Positions 25,822-34,199 of a stretch of DNA of 61,393 nucleotides are shown here, piece by piece. The position numbers were made by a program, and so were the translations under genes. Every line of letters begins with the position of its first letter. The first letter of the stretch is position 1. The notes under the pieces are model-generated. The model worked only from the letters and a program-made list of their open reading frames with translations. It had not been told where the DNA came from and did no database searches. This stretch comes from Lachnospiraceae bacterium (GTDB lineage: Bacteria; Bacillota; Clostridia; Lachnospirales; Lachnospiraceae): contig JAAVZR010000034.1 of NCBI GenBank assembly GCA_022791755.1, positions 1 to 61,393 on the forward strand. The letters run 5' to 3'.

Positions 25822-26409
25822 TCACGACGGAGGGTATGCGATACGGCTCTCGGCCAGCCGGAGGTCCGACAGCGTGACGGCGCATGCACCGGCGGCCAGA
25901 CAGCGGTCGATCTGCTGCGGTGTGCGGATCAGTCCGCCGCACAGCAGCGGAATCTCACCGGTGCCGGAGGCAGCCAGCCGCGCTTTCAGCTCAGGGATGA
26001 TCTCCCAGGCCAGTCCCGGCAGCAGTTCCACATAATCGGGACGCAGGCTCTCGATCAGGACGATCCCCTTTTCAAGGGATTTGCTGTCAATAAGAAACAG
26101 CCGGAGAATGCTGGCGGTCCGATTGCGGCGGGCAGTCTCCAGTATCCTGGCTTTTGTGGAGATTATGCCGTCCGTCCTGAGCCTCTGACAGATATATTCA
26201 CAGCCGTATTCGTCGGCGGAGATTCCCCGCAGGAGATCGGCGTGGAGAAAGATCTTTTTGCCTGCGTCATGGGCCATGTGCATCATGGAAGGCAGCAGGT
26301 TCACATGGATATCCATCAAGATACAGATATCCAGCGGACTTCGGATAAATTTCTCAAAGTCCTTCACCTGGGAGACCGCTAAGAGAACAGGCTGGGAAAA
26401 GGTGGTCAT
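25822..26409 (-). CDS. glpP: Glycerol-3-phosphate-responsive RNA antiterminator GlpP
   Basis: A 195-residue TIM-barrel-like protein of the GlpP family: the phosphate-binding portion reads IPLLCGGLIRTPQQID, and the N-terminal region FIRSPLDICILMDIHVNLLP and central KKIFLHADLLRG blocks are characteristic. In Bacillus, GlpP with G3P binds the leader mRNA of glp genes and prevents termination. A matching terminator leader is present upstream of the operon at 29714-29760. It lies inside the operon it is likely to control, giving positive feedback. Confidence 0.9.
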   Translation of the reverse strand: MTTFSQPVLLAVSQVKDFEKFIRSPLDICILMDIHVNLLPSMMHMAHDAGKKIFLHADLLRGISADEYGCEYICQRLRTDGIISTKARILETARRNRTASILRLFLIDSKSLEKGIVLIESLRPDYVELLPGLAWEIIPELKARLAASGTGEIPLLCGGLIRTPQQIDRCLAAGACAVTLSDLRLAESRIAYPPS

Positions 26410-26442
26410 GATTTTTCTCCTTGGGCCGGTATCATGCCGGCG

Positions 26443-26826
26443 TCATGAGTCATAGGGCTGCATACTGCGGGAGGCGATGACGCTGACGCCCAGGCCGCAT
26501 ACGTTCTCTATGATTATATCATGAATTTTCACCGGTGCACAGACCGAAACACGGCGGATTTCCCGGCACACGTCCATGACACGCTCTCTGGGGACCGGTT
26601 CGGAGGTGATGACGGGGAGACGTCGGTGGCGTGCTCCCGTGAGGGTTACAGTGCTGGTCACGGTGCGTGTCGGGTGTGTCAGTTCGGCTCTGGCGTAGCG
26701 CTCTCCCCGGGGGCAGGTATTGCCGGCGACTGACAGGACCGTAAGCATGCCGTCAGCGTCTGTCTCACATTCTGCCTCCAGCGCACAGCCCATGGGGCAG
26801 ATGATACAGGTCAGTTCTTTTTTCAT
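26443..26826 (-). CDS. DUF1667 domain protein, small Cys-containing partner of the G3P dehydrogenase
   Basis: A 127-residue protein beginning with a cysteine-rich motif (TCIICPMGCAL) followed by a second CPRGERYA motif, which could hold an Fe-S or other metal centre. The family is regularly found beside a GlpA-like dehydrogenase and an NAD/FAD oxidoreductase in Clostridia and is thought to form an electron-transfer complex with them; direct function is not established. It lies 64 bp downstream of the FAD oxidoreductase. Confidence 0.85.
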   Translation of the reverse strand: MKKELTCIICPMGCALEAECETDADGMLTVLSVAGNTCPRGERYARAELTHPTRTVTSTVTLTGARHRRLPVITSEPVPRERVMDVCREIRRVSVCAPVKIHDIIIENVCGLGVSVIASRSMQPYDS

Positions 26827-26890
26827 CTTTACAATGCTCCTTCTAATCAGGCCGGATGAATGCGACGTGCTTCCGGCTGTGATGGGTTTT

Positions 26891-28150
26891 TCAGGAATTC
26901 CCTGCGACTCGTATCGTAATGCTTTCCTTTACCTGGTTCAGCTCTTCTTTCTTCAGAAGGATCTTCTCCATCTCCGCGGGGATCATTACACGCTTGCGGA
27001 TCTCTCTGGTGACAATGCCGTCTGTGAGAATTTGCAGCGTCGCGTTCCGAAAGACGCCGGTGACCCGGAATTTGAGCTCAAGGGAAGCCTCGATGGAGTC
27101 CGGATGGATGGTCTGAGGCAGAACATAGCCGACGGTTTCATCGGCCGGGGCGGCGCAGAGGGAGCGGCCCTGGCTGGAACCGTCGAAAAGGAAGCGGGCC
27201 GCGGCCTCCCCGGCAGCCATTCCCTCGGCGCTGACGAAATCCACCAGGTCATGGACATGGAGGACATTGCCGCAGGCAAAGACTCCCGGAAGGCTGGTCT
27301 GGAAGCTTTCATCCACGACAGGGCCTCTGGTGCGGGGGTGCAGCGCGATGCCGGCCTCCTCGCTGAGAGAGTTCTCCGGGATCAGTCCCACGGACAGGAG
27401 CAGAGTATCCGCCGGAAATACCTTCTGCGTACCGGGGATGGGGCGATGACTTTCATCCACGCGGGAGACGACTACTTCCCGCAGTCTGTCCTGCCCCCGG
27501 ATCTCCGTGACCGTATGGGACAGATAGAGAGGGATACCAAAATCCTCCAGACACTGTTTTTGGTTGCGGGGCAGGCCGTTGGAGTAGGGCAGCAGTTCGG
27601 CGACGCCCAGGACCGCAGCACCTTCCAGAGTCATGCGGCGCGCCATAATCAGGCCGATATCGCCGCTGCCCAGAATGAAGACCCGCCGTCCCGGCAGGAT
27701 GCCGTCCAGATTGAGATAGCGCTGGGCCGTGCCTGCGGTCCAGATACCGAAGGGCCGGGTGCCGGGGATCCCGATGGCGCCGCGGGGCCGTTCCCGGCAG
27801 CCCATGGCCAGGATGATGGCCCGGGCCTGTACCGAGACATAGCCGGATGCCGGGCTGATATAGGAGAGTGTCTTATCACTGTGCAGATGAAGCACTAAAG
27901 CGCCGGTCTCAATGCAGATCCCCAGTTCCTGCGTCTGTGTCAGAAACCGTTCCGCATAGGAGGGACCGGTGAGCTCCTCCCCGAAGGTGTGCAGCCCGAA
28001 GCCGTTGTGAATACACTGGAGCAGGATACCTCCGGGCTCCTCCTCCCTTTCCAGGATCAGGATATCGCGGACGCCCTTTTTCCAGGCGCCGATGGCGGCA
28101 GCCATGCCGGCGCCGCCGCCGCCGATGATGATGAGTTCACAGGTTTTCAT
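26891..28150 (-). CDS. NAD(P)/FAD-dependent oxidoreductase of the glycerol-3-phosphate oxidation set
   Basis: A 419-residue two-dinucleotide-fold flavoprotein. The N-terminal FAD site is IIIGGGGAGMAAAIGA, the middle has a second dinucleotide motif (FILGSGDIGLIMAR), and a late GVFACGNVLHVHDLVD motif binds the FAD ribityl chain. It overlaps the upstream GlpA-like gene by 14 bp. With that protein and DUF1667 it probably transfers electrons from G3P to NAD+ or a quinone-independent acceptor. Confidence 0.88.
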   Translation of the reverse strand: MKTCELIIIGGGGAGMAAAIGAWKKGVRDILILEREEEPGGILLQCIHNGFGLHTFGEELTGPSYAERFLTQTQELGICIETGALVLHLHSDKTLSYISPASGYVSVQARAIILAMGCRERPRGAIGIPGTRPFGIWTAGTAQRYLNLDGILPGRRVFILGSGDIGLIMARRMTLEGAAVLGVAELLPYSNGLPRNQKQCLEDFGIPLYLSHTVTEIRGQDRLREVVVSRVDESHRPIPGTQKVFPADTLLLSVGLIPENSLSEEAGIALHPRTRGPVVDESFQTSLPGVFACGNVLHVHDLVDFVSAEGMAAGEAAARFLFDGSSQGRSLCAAPADETVGYVLPQTIHPDSIEASLELKFRVTGVFRNATLQILTDGIVTREIRKRVMIPAEMEKILLKKEELNQVKESITIRVAGNS

Positions 28151-29615
28151 CAGAAGTGCCTCCTTTGGGAATATGCAGAAGCTCCTGTGGTGTGAGGGAG
28201 AGCTCCCGGCACAGGATTTCGGTGATCAGAGGTTCGCAGAATCCGCCCTGGCAGCGCCCCATACCGGGGCGGCAGCGTTTTTTGACTCCTTTCAGAGTGC
28301 GGGCGCCGGCAGGCCGATGGATGGCGTCCAGTATCTCAGCTTCGGTGATCTGCTCGCAGCGGCAGACCATGCGGCCAAAGGCGGGATTTTCCCGGATCTT
28401 TTTATTATATTCCTCCGGAGAAAGTTCTGCCAGAGAGAGAAAGGGGCGCCGCCGCCGGTAATGGGCCCTGGGAGTCAGCGTAAGCTTCGGAGCCAGTATG
28501 GTATGGGTCACGTATTCCGCGATGGCCGGAGCTGCCGTGAGGCCGGGGGACTCGATGGCTGCGGTCAGAATAAAGCCGGGCACGTCCGGAGCTTCCTCTA
28601 TGATAAAATCGTGGGTGGTGCCGGTGGGGCGCAGTCCTGCGAAATTGCGGATTACCTTATGGAAAGGGATATCCTTCACAATACGGGCGGCCTCACGGCG
28701 TACATAGGACAGGGCCTGTGCGGTATTCCCCAGATCGTCCCGGTCCGCGACGAAGTCGGAGCTGGGACCAATCAGCAGATTGTGATGGATGGTAGGGACA
28801 GCCAGGACGCCTTTGCCTCTGTCAGAGGGAACAGGATAGATGACCCGGCTCACCAGAGAAGGTTCCTCATGGTCCAGAACGAAATATTCGCCTTTGCGGG
28901 GAGTGATGGCAAAACGCTTTTCCTTCCCCTGTTCTATGGGGGACACCATGGCATAGATCCGGTCGGCATGGACTCCGGCGGCATTGATGACATACCGGGC
29001 CTTCAGAATCCTGCGTGTTCCGTTCTTCATACATGTGGCGACTTCAAAAAAACGGCCGGATACGGAGCGGTCCGTGGCGGTATCTGCGACCCGGATCGAT
29101 TCCACCTGAGACTCCAGAAAAAGCTGGGTTCCGTTCATGACCGCTTCCTCGGTCAGGGCGATGGCGACCTCCCAGGGGGTGATGATACCGGTGCTGGGCA
29201 GCTCCAGGGCGGCAGTCACATGATCGCTCAGGCGAGGCTCTCTGGCGAGGGCCTGCGGACGGCTCAGGCGGCTGACCGGGATATGGCGCTCCTTCGCCTG
29301 CTGTTCCAGCGTATCCAGTATGGCCTCCTCCGGGGCGGTACAGGCGGCCACCAGCGCGCCGCAGCGGCGAAAGGCCACGCCCAGTTCCCGGCAGATATCC
29401 TCATACATCTCATTGCCTCTGACATTAAACCTGGCTTTCAGCGTGCCAGGCTTTGGATCATGGCCGGAATGGATGATAGCGCTGTTGGCCATGGTGGCTC
29501 CGCAGGCGATATCGTCCTCCTTATCGACGAGAGCCAGCTTCAGTTCATACCGGGCCAGCGTCCGGGCCAGGAAGGTCCCGGTAATGCCGGTGCCGATGAT
29601 CAGAATATCGTACAT
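28137..29615 (-). CDS. GlpA-like glycerol-3-phosphate dehydrogenase with BFD-type [2Fe-2S] domain
   Basis: A 492-residue FAD-dependent dehydrogenase. It starts with ILIIGTGITGTFLARTLAR (Rossmann FAD site), carries the ATMANSAIIHSGHD block of the GlpA/GlpO DAO family, and ends with a BFD-like iron-sulfur domain (VCRCEQITEAEI followed by CRPGMGRCQGGFC). It should oxidise sn-glycerol 3-phosphate to dihydroxyacetone phosphate. First gene of the operon, controlled by the terminator leader upstream. No membrane anchor. Confidence 0.88.
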   Translation of the reverse strand: MYDILIIGTGITGTFLARTLARYELKLALVDKEDDIACGATMANSAIIHSGHDPKPGTLKARFNVRGNEMYEDICRELGVAFRRCGALVAACTAPEEAILDTLEQQAKERHIPVSRLSRPQALAREPRLSDHVTAALELPSTGIITPWEVAIALTEEAVMNGTQLFLESQVESIRVADTATDRSVSGRFFEVATCMKNGTRRILKARYVINAAGVHADRIYAMVSPIEQGKEKRFAITPRKGEYFVLDHEEPSLVSRVIYPVPSDRGKGVLAVPTIHHNLLIGPSSDFVADRDDLGNTAQALSYVRREAARIVKDIPFHKVIRNFAGLRPTGTTHDFIIEEAPDVPGFILTAAIESPGLTAAPAIAEYVTHTILAPKLTLTPRAHYRRRRPFLSLAELSPEEYNKKIRENPAFGRMVCRCEQITEAEILDAIHRPAGARTLKGVKKRCRPGMGRCQGGFCEPLITEILCRELSLTPQELLHIPKGGTSDENL

Positions 29616-29713
29616 GGGTTATTTCCTTTCTGTAAAGTGGGGGGTGAGGCGTTTCCTGGTTCCTTTGAGTTGTGAGGTGAGAGTGACCGGAGGATCCAGG
29701 ATCCTCATTTATG

Positions 29714-29760
29714 AAAAAAGAGCAGGGGAAATGAAACGGGGTGTTTCATGCCACTGCTCT
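29714..29760 (-). terminator. Regulated leader terminator of the glp operon (probable GlpP target)
   Basis: On the minus strand AGAGCAG pairs with CTGCTCT, with an inner ATGAAAC/GTTTCAT hairpin, followed by six Ts. It lies between the promoter (29791-29819) and the first gene, so transcription would stop there unless antiterminated. GlpP encoded in the operon is the obvious antiterminator; recognition of this leader is inferred. Confidence 0.85.
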
Positions 29761-29790
29761 GAGTCTCTCTCGCCTTATTAACTTATTTAC

Positions 29791-29819
29791 ACTATAACAC
29801 AGATATGGGATACGGTCAA
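29791..29819 (-). promoter_or_regulatory. Promoter of the glp operon
   Basis: Minus-strand TTGACC (29819-29814), 17-bp spacer, TATAGT (29796-29791); start expected near 29784, 24 bp before the terminator stem. From 29820 to 30087 I see no gene and no clear signal. Confidence 0.85.
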
Positions 29820-30087
29820 TCCTGATCCGGAGAAGAACAGCTGACAGGCTCCCGAAATCCTGCAAGCCCAAAGACCAACGCACGGCATGTTACTTTTAAC
29901 AGATACAAAAGTTCATCTGTCACCCTGCCTAATGCTCCTAAATGTTAAGAGCTTCTCAAATTAATAAATTCTTTTCTTTTTCTGCGCCGATCCTTTCACC
30001 TTCTTCCCTATACTTAAGAGCAGAGGGCTGAAGAATGGTTCTGACCCTTTTCTGCCATGTGATTTGCCCCTTTGTTCCATACCGGAC

Positions 30088-30264
30088 CCCTTAACTCATA
30101 CCCCTGCGGGGTAGACGGACTTCGTCCGACAAGGTATCCCCTTGTGGGGATCCCTTAACTCATACTCCTGCGGGGTAGACGGACTTCGTCCGACAAGGTA
30201 TCCCCTTGCGGGGATCCCTTAACTCATACCCCTGCGGGGTAGACGGACTTCGTCCGACAAGGTA
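30088..30264. repeat. 64-bp tandem repeat, about 2.8 copies, each with three small palindromes
   Basis: Units start at 30088, 30152 and 30216 with exact 64-bp spacing and only single-base differences; the third is truncated where it meets a promoter. Each unit contains CCCC-TGC-GGGG, CGGAC-TTC-GTCCG and (in the complete copies) ATCCCC-TTGY-GGGGAT hairpins. There are no spacers between units, so this is not CRISPR. The third copy supplies the -35 and the spacer of the two-component promoter. Confidence 0.9.
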
Positions 30265-30268
30265 TAAT
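30240..30268 (+). promoter_or_regulatory. Promoter of the two-component system, overlapping the last tandem repeat
   Basis: TAGACG (30240-30245), 17-bp spacer and TATAAT (30263-30268). The earlier repeat copies have the same -35 and spacing but TATCCC instead of TATAAT, so only the last copy carries a functional-looking -10. The CGGAC-TTC-GTCCG palindrome sits in the spacer, a possible operator. Confidence 0.7.
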
Positions 30269-30319
30269 ATATACTGGGACAGGGTATGTTCACATAAGGA
30301 AGATCAGGAGGACGAAACT

Positions 30320-31012
30320 TTGTATAATATTTTGGTTTGTGATGATGACAGGGAGATAGTTGAGGCGATCGAGATCTATTTATCCCAGGAGGGCTATCAT
30401 ATTTTAAAGGCTTATGACGGCGTGGAGGCCCTGGAGATACTGAAGAAAAACGATGTGCATCTGCTGATAATCGACGTGATGATGCCGAAGCTGGACGGAA
30501 TTCGCGCCACCATGAAGGTTCGCGAGTACAGCGGGATTCCGATTATCATTCTGTCGGCGAAATCCGAGGATGTGGATAAGATACTGGGACTCAATATCGG
30601 GGCGGACGACTATGTGACCAAGCCCTTTAACCCCCTGGAGCTGACGGCCCGTGTGAAGTCGCAGCTGCGCCGTTATACACAGATGGGCACGATGAATATG
30701 GAGAGCGAGACCGTATTCCGCACAGGAGATCTGTGCGTCAATGACGATGAAAAGACTGTCACGGTGGACGGAGAGGCGGTGAAGCTGACGCCCATGGAAT
30801 ATAACATCCTCCGTTTTCTGGTAATCAACGCCGGACGGGTATTTTCCATCGAACAGATCTACGAGAATATCTGGAACGAGGAAGCGATCGGAGTGGAGAA
30901 CACGGTGGCGGTGCACATCCGCCATATTCGGGAAAAAATAGAAATTGATCCTAAAAATCCCCGCTATCTGAAGGTAGTATGGGGGCTGGGCTATAAGGTG
31001 GAGAAGCTTTAG
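30320..31012 (+). CDS. OmpR-family DNA-binding response regulator
   Basis: A 230-residue response regulator: receiver domain (1-120) with acidic pocket DDD at 8-10, phospho-acceptor Asp52 in LLIIDVMMPKLDG and Lys in DDYVTKPF, then an OmpR/PhoB winged helix (about 130-228). The start is a TTG at 30320, 8 bp after a perfect AGGAGG (30306-30311); an in-frame ATG at 30206 lies inside the tandem repeats and upstream of the promoter. The stop abuts the kinase start directly. Confidence 0.92.
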   Translation: MYNILVCDDDREIVEAIEIYLSQEGYHILKAYDGVEALEILKKNDVHLLIIDVMMPKLDGIRATMKVREYSGIPIIILSAKSEDVDKILGLNIGADDYVTKPFNPLELTARVKSQLRRYTQMGTMNMESETVFRTGDLCVNDDEKTVTVDGEAVKLTPMEYNILRFLVINAGRVFSIEQIYENIWNEEAIGVENTVAVHIRHIREKIEIDPKNPRYLKVVWGLGYKVEKL

Positions 31013-34000
31013 ATGAAAATTAACGGACTGAAACGAAAAAAAATCATTGCCAGCCTGTTTCTAAGTATCTCACTGGCGCTGATCGCCGGTTTGACAGGGC
31101 GGATTCTGGTGCTGGCCGTGACCACGGAGGCCATGGCGGTGGACTGGGACGACTGGATCCGAAACCGCAATTATGAGGACAGCTGGACGCTGACAGATCA
31201 TGTGGGGTCGGATGTAAATCGGATTATGAATTATATTGGCCTGAAGCAGATGTTGGAAGAGGCTGACGGCACGCTGAATCTGGACCGGCCGGCCCTGGTG
31301 GTGGAGAATGAGGACGGCAGCAGAAAAGCCTTCAGTATGCGGGACCTGATCGCCCAGGGAGAAAATTACGGAATATATGTTTATCGCTCCGTGGGAAACG
31401 GCACCCAGGTACAATATTCTCATGGTCGCTATGAAGAGCCTGAGGTGCGCATCCTGTGGTCCCTGATGTCAAAGGAGGACAGCAGTTTCAGTCTGGATGA
31501 GGATCCCTGGGAGGTCAGGGAGGAGCGGGTGCGGATATTGCTGGAGGGAACTGGTTCGGAGGAAACGAATCTTCTTCTGCCGGAGAGGACAGAACTGGAA
31601 GAGATGACCACAGAGGACCTGCTGGCGCTGGCGGAATCGCTGCCGGAGGCATATGCCGGAGTAGCGCCGCTGCCGGAGGATGTGCTCAAAGAGCTCAGAG
31701 AGAGGCTGGAGATACTCCGGCAGGAATACAGGGACGAAGAATCTCCCGACGGGCTCTTTGACGACCAAACAGAAGCCGTAAACTCCGAGGAGGCGGCTGA
31801 GACAGAAGAGAGGACAGAGGAAGATACGCTGCTGTCTGTTTTGCCGGAGGAGACGGATATACGGAACCGAATCATATCCGAGCTGCTGACGCGAAGAGAA
31901 TTGCAGCTGGCAACAGATGAGAAATCCACTATCCATGACGAGACATATTATTTTCTCAGGTATGGCTTGCAGACGTACTATGAATATGAGTACCTGATGA
32001 AGGATGAGAAGAGCAATCTGTCCTATCAGATCGTCATGGAAAAAAACGGATCCCGGTATGTCTACTGTGATCCGGATACGCCGAAGGATTCGATTCTGAC
32101 GACGGAAGGCATGAATGCGTACTATGCCTATGACAGCTCCAGCCAGCAGGTGGACTGTACCCTGAGCAGATGGGACTGGGAGCTGCCGCCGTCGGCGCTG
32201 AAAAACTGGACCGTGGCGGAGTACAGTCATGTCAGTATCGTGGTGGGTATGGACACCAACAATATGAAATATGAAGATTCCTATCAGATCGAGGCAGCCA
32301 GCTATGCCGGATACCGGGGACAGGTGTTCGGAGCAGTAGGTCTTCTGGTGACCTGCTCCATCGCGGCGGTGGTGGCCATGATATGGCTGATGTTTCTGTC
32401 CGGACATAAGGAAGGGGTCGAAGGCATCTATCTGAATGGATTTGACCAGATCCCCACGGAACCGGCGGCGATAGGCATCATGGCCATGTGTAGCGGCACC
32501 GGGATGCTGATCTGGCTGTTGTTCAATGTACTGACAGCCTATAAGGCCTATCAGCAGGAAGGGCTGAGTGTGTTGCTTTTAGGCGGCTGTATCGCGCTGA
32601 TCGTGCTTTCGGTTTATCTGGTATTGTGGCTGGGCTTTTACGGTCTGATTCGCCGCCTGAAAGCTCATACCGTCTGGAGCAACAGTCTCACAGGGCGTTT
32701 CCTCAGATGGTGTCTAAAGCCGATTCGCTGGTGCACGGGTCAGTTCAGACGGATGATGAATATGCTGTTAAATGCCGGCGATACTACCTGGAAGACTTTA
32801 TCCGTATTCTGCATCTACTTTGTGATCAATTTCATTTGGACGTCGGGAATCCAGTATGCCAGCGGAATGTCGATGCTTCTGTATCTGACCTTTAACGCGG
32901 CCGTGGGAGTTTTCATGGTGTGGAAATCCTCTCAGCTGAAACAGGTTCATGCCGGTGTGAAAAAGATCGCCGACGGAAATCTGGGCTATCATCTGCCGTT
33001 AGAAAATCTGAATGGTGAAGCCAGGCGGCTGGCAGTCCAGATCAACCGGATCAATGTGGGTCTCAAAAATGCGATTGAGGCGTCGGTGAAGAATGAGCGG
33101 ATGAAGACCGAGCTGATTACCAACGTATCCCATGATATCAAGACGCCCTTGACCTCCATCATCAATTATGTGGATTTGCTGAAGCGGGAGAACATCGAGG
33201 ATCCGCGGATACAGAACTATATCGAGGTATTGGATAAAAAATCACAGAGGCTTAAAACGCTGACAGAGGATCTGGTGGAAGCCTCCAAGGCCAGCTCAGG
33301 CACACTGAAAATGAATCTGGAACGGATTGATTTCATTGAGCTGATCAATCAGAGCTACGGTGAGTTTACGGACCGTTTCGAGGCCCGAAATCTGACGATG
33401 ATGCCTTCGATACCGGAAGAGCCGTCGTATATCCTGGCAGACGGGCGTTATGTCTGGAGGATACTGGAGAACCTGTACCGCAATACGGAAAAGTATGCCA
33501 TGCCGGGCACCCGCGTGTACATTGATGTTTTTGAGAAGTTTGGCCGGATTTTCTTCGTCATGAAGAATGTGTCACAGGCTCCTCTGAATATCAAGGCAGA
33601 GGAGCTGACAGAGCGCTTTATCCGGGGAGACATATCCCGCAGCACCGAGGGAAGCGGGCTGGGCCTGTCTATCGCCAAGGATATGACGGAGCTGATGAAC
33701 GGTACATTTAAGATCTATCTGGACGGGGATCTGTTTCGCGTGACCATTTCCTTTGCGGTGATCGTGTCTAAAAAGCCCGATTTGAAAGAGTTGGAGGAGA
33801 ACATTCGCCAGCGTCTGGCTGCGGAGCAGGGAAAGGACAGCCGTCGGTCTCAAAAGGCGGACGAAGAAGAGGAGACATCGGACAGGGAGACCGCAGAGCC
33901 GGCGGGTAGGACCAGGGAAAAAGGGCTGATCGACTGGGAGAATCCGGGAGAGACCGTAGGGGCTCTCTGGAAGGGGATTTTGCCTCCTGCGGAACCTGAT

Positions 34001-34102
34001 AGAAAGCACTCAGGCCGTCTTTCTTTCAAGTTGCCGGGACTGGGCCGGAGAAAGAAGGAAAAAGACAGGGAAGATCAGGACGAGGAATATTATGACGTAT
34101 AG
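31013..34102 (+). CDS. Large sensor histidine kinase
   Basis: A 1029-residue kinase, about twice the usual size. One N-terminal membrane helix (about 12-35), a large outside region of about 400 residues containing an acidic, Glu/Ser-rich stretch (about 195-290), then about five membrane helices (about 436-640), a HAMP-like linker, HisKA with VSHDIKTPLTS and phospho-accepting His707, and an ATPase domain with an N-box (LENLYRNTEKYA) and GSGLGLSIAKDM. A charged tail of about 110 residues follows the catalytic domain. Paired with the response regulator directly upstream. Stimulus unknown. Confidence 0.92.
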   Translation: MKINGLKRKKIIASLFLSISLALIAGLTGRILVLAVTTEAMAVDWDDWIRNRNYEDSWTLTDHVGSDVNRIMNYIGLKQMLEEADGTLNLDRPALVVENEDGSRKAFSMRDLIAQGENYGIYVYRSVGNGTQVQYSHGRYEEPEVRILWSLMSKEDSSFSLDEDPWEVREERVRILLEGTGSEETNLLLPERTELEEMTTEDLLALAESLPEAYAGVAPLPEDVLKELRERLEILRQEYRDEESPDGLFDDQTEAVNSEEAAETEERTEEDTLLSVLPEETDIRNRIISELLTRRELQLATDEKSTIHDETYYFLRYGLQTYYEYEYLMKDEKSNLSYQIVMEKNGSRYVYCDPDTPKDSILTTEGMNAYYAYDSSSQQVDCTLSRWDWELPPSALKNWTVAEYSHVSIVVGMDTNNMKYEDSYQIEAASYAGYRGQVFGAVGLLVTCSIAAVVAMIWLMFLSGHKEGVEGIYLNGFDQIPTEPAAIGIMAMCSGTGMLIWLLFNVLTAYKAYQQEGLSVLLLGGCIALIVLSVYLVLWLGFYGLIRRLKAHTVWSNSLTGRFLRWCLKPIRWCTGQFRRMMNMLLNAGDTTWKTLSVFCIYFVINFIWTSGIQYASGMSMLLYLTFNAAVGVFMVWKSSQLKQVHAGVKKIADGNLGYHLPLENLNGEARRLAVQINRINVGLKNAIEASVKNERMKTELITNVSHDIKTPLTSIINYVDLLKRENIEDPRIQNYIEVLDKKSQRLKTLTEDLVEASKASSGTLKMNLERIDFIELINQSYGEFTDRFEARNLTMMPSIPEEPSYILADGRYVWRILENLYRNTEKYAMPGTRVYIDVFEKFGRIFFVMKNVSQAPLNIKAEELTERFIRGDISRSTEGSGLGLSIAKDMTELMNGTFKIYLDGDLFRVTISFAVIVSKKPDLKELEENIRQRLAAEQGKDSRRSQKADEEEETSDRETAEPAGRTREKGLIDWENPGETVGALWKGILPPAEPDRKHSGRLSFKLPGLGRRKKEKDREDQDEEYYDV

Positions 34103-34124
34103 ATAAAAGAGAAAGCAGAAAAAG

Positions 34125-34175
34125 AGCTGCCGCAATCGCGTACAATGCCGGAACATTGACGAAATTGCGGCAGCT
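34125..34175 (-). terminator. Stem-loop terminator downstream of the recombinase gene
   Basis: A perfect 12-bp inverted repeat (AGCTGCCGCAAT and complement) with a nested CAATG/CATTG pair in the loop. On the minus strand it is followed by CTCTTTTTC, so it can end transcription of the leftward recombinase gene; for the rightward kinase it is a stem without a good T-run. Confidence 0.7.
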
Positions 34176-34199
34176 TGTGCCTGTTTCCGGAAAAGGAAA

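Noticed and set aside
28092..29675. 527-residue frame on the plus strand
   Set aside because: Fully antisense to the GlpA-like gene, which has clear FAD and Fe-S motifs; the plus frame has none.
30088..30264. Possible CRISPR array
   Set aside because: The 64-bp units are contiguous with no variable spacers and no cas genes nearby; they are ordinary tandem repeats.
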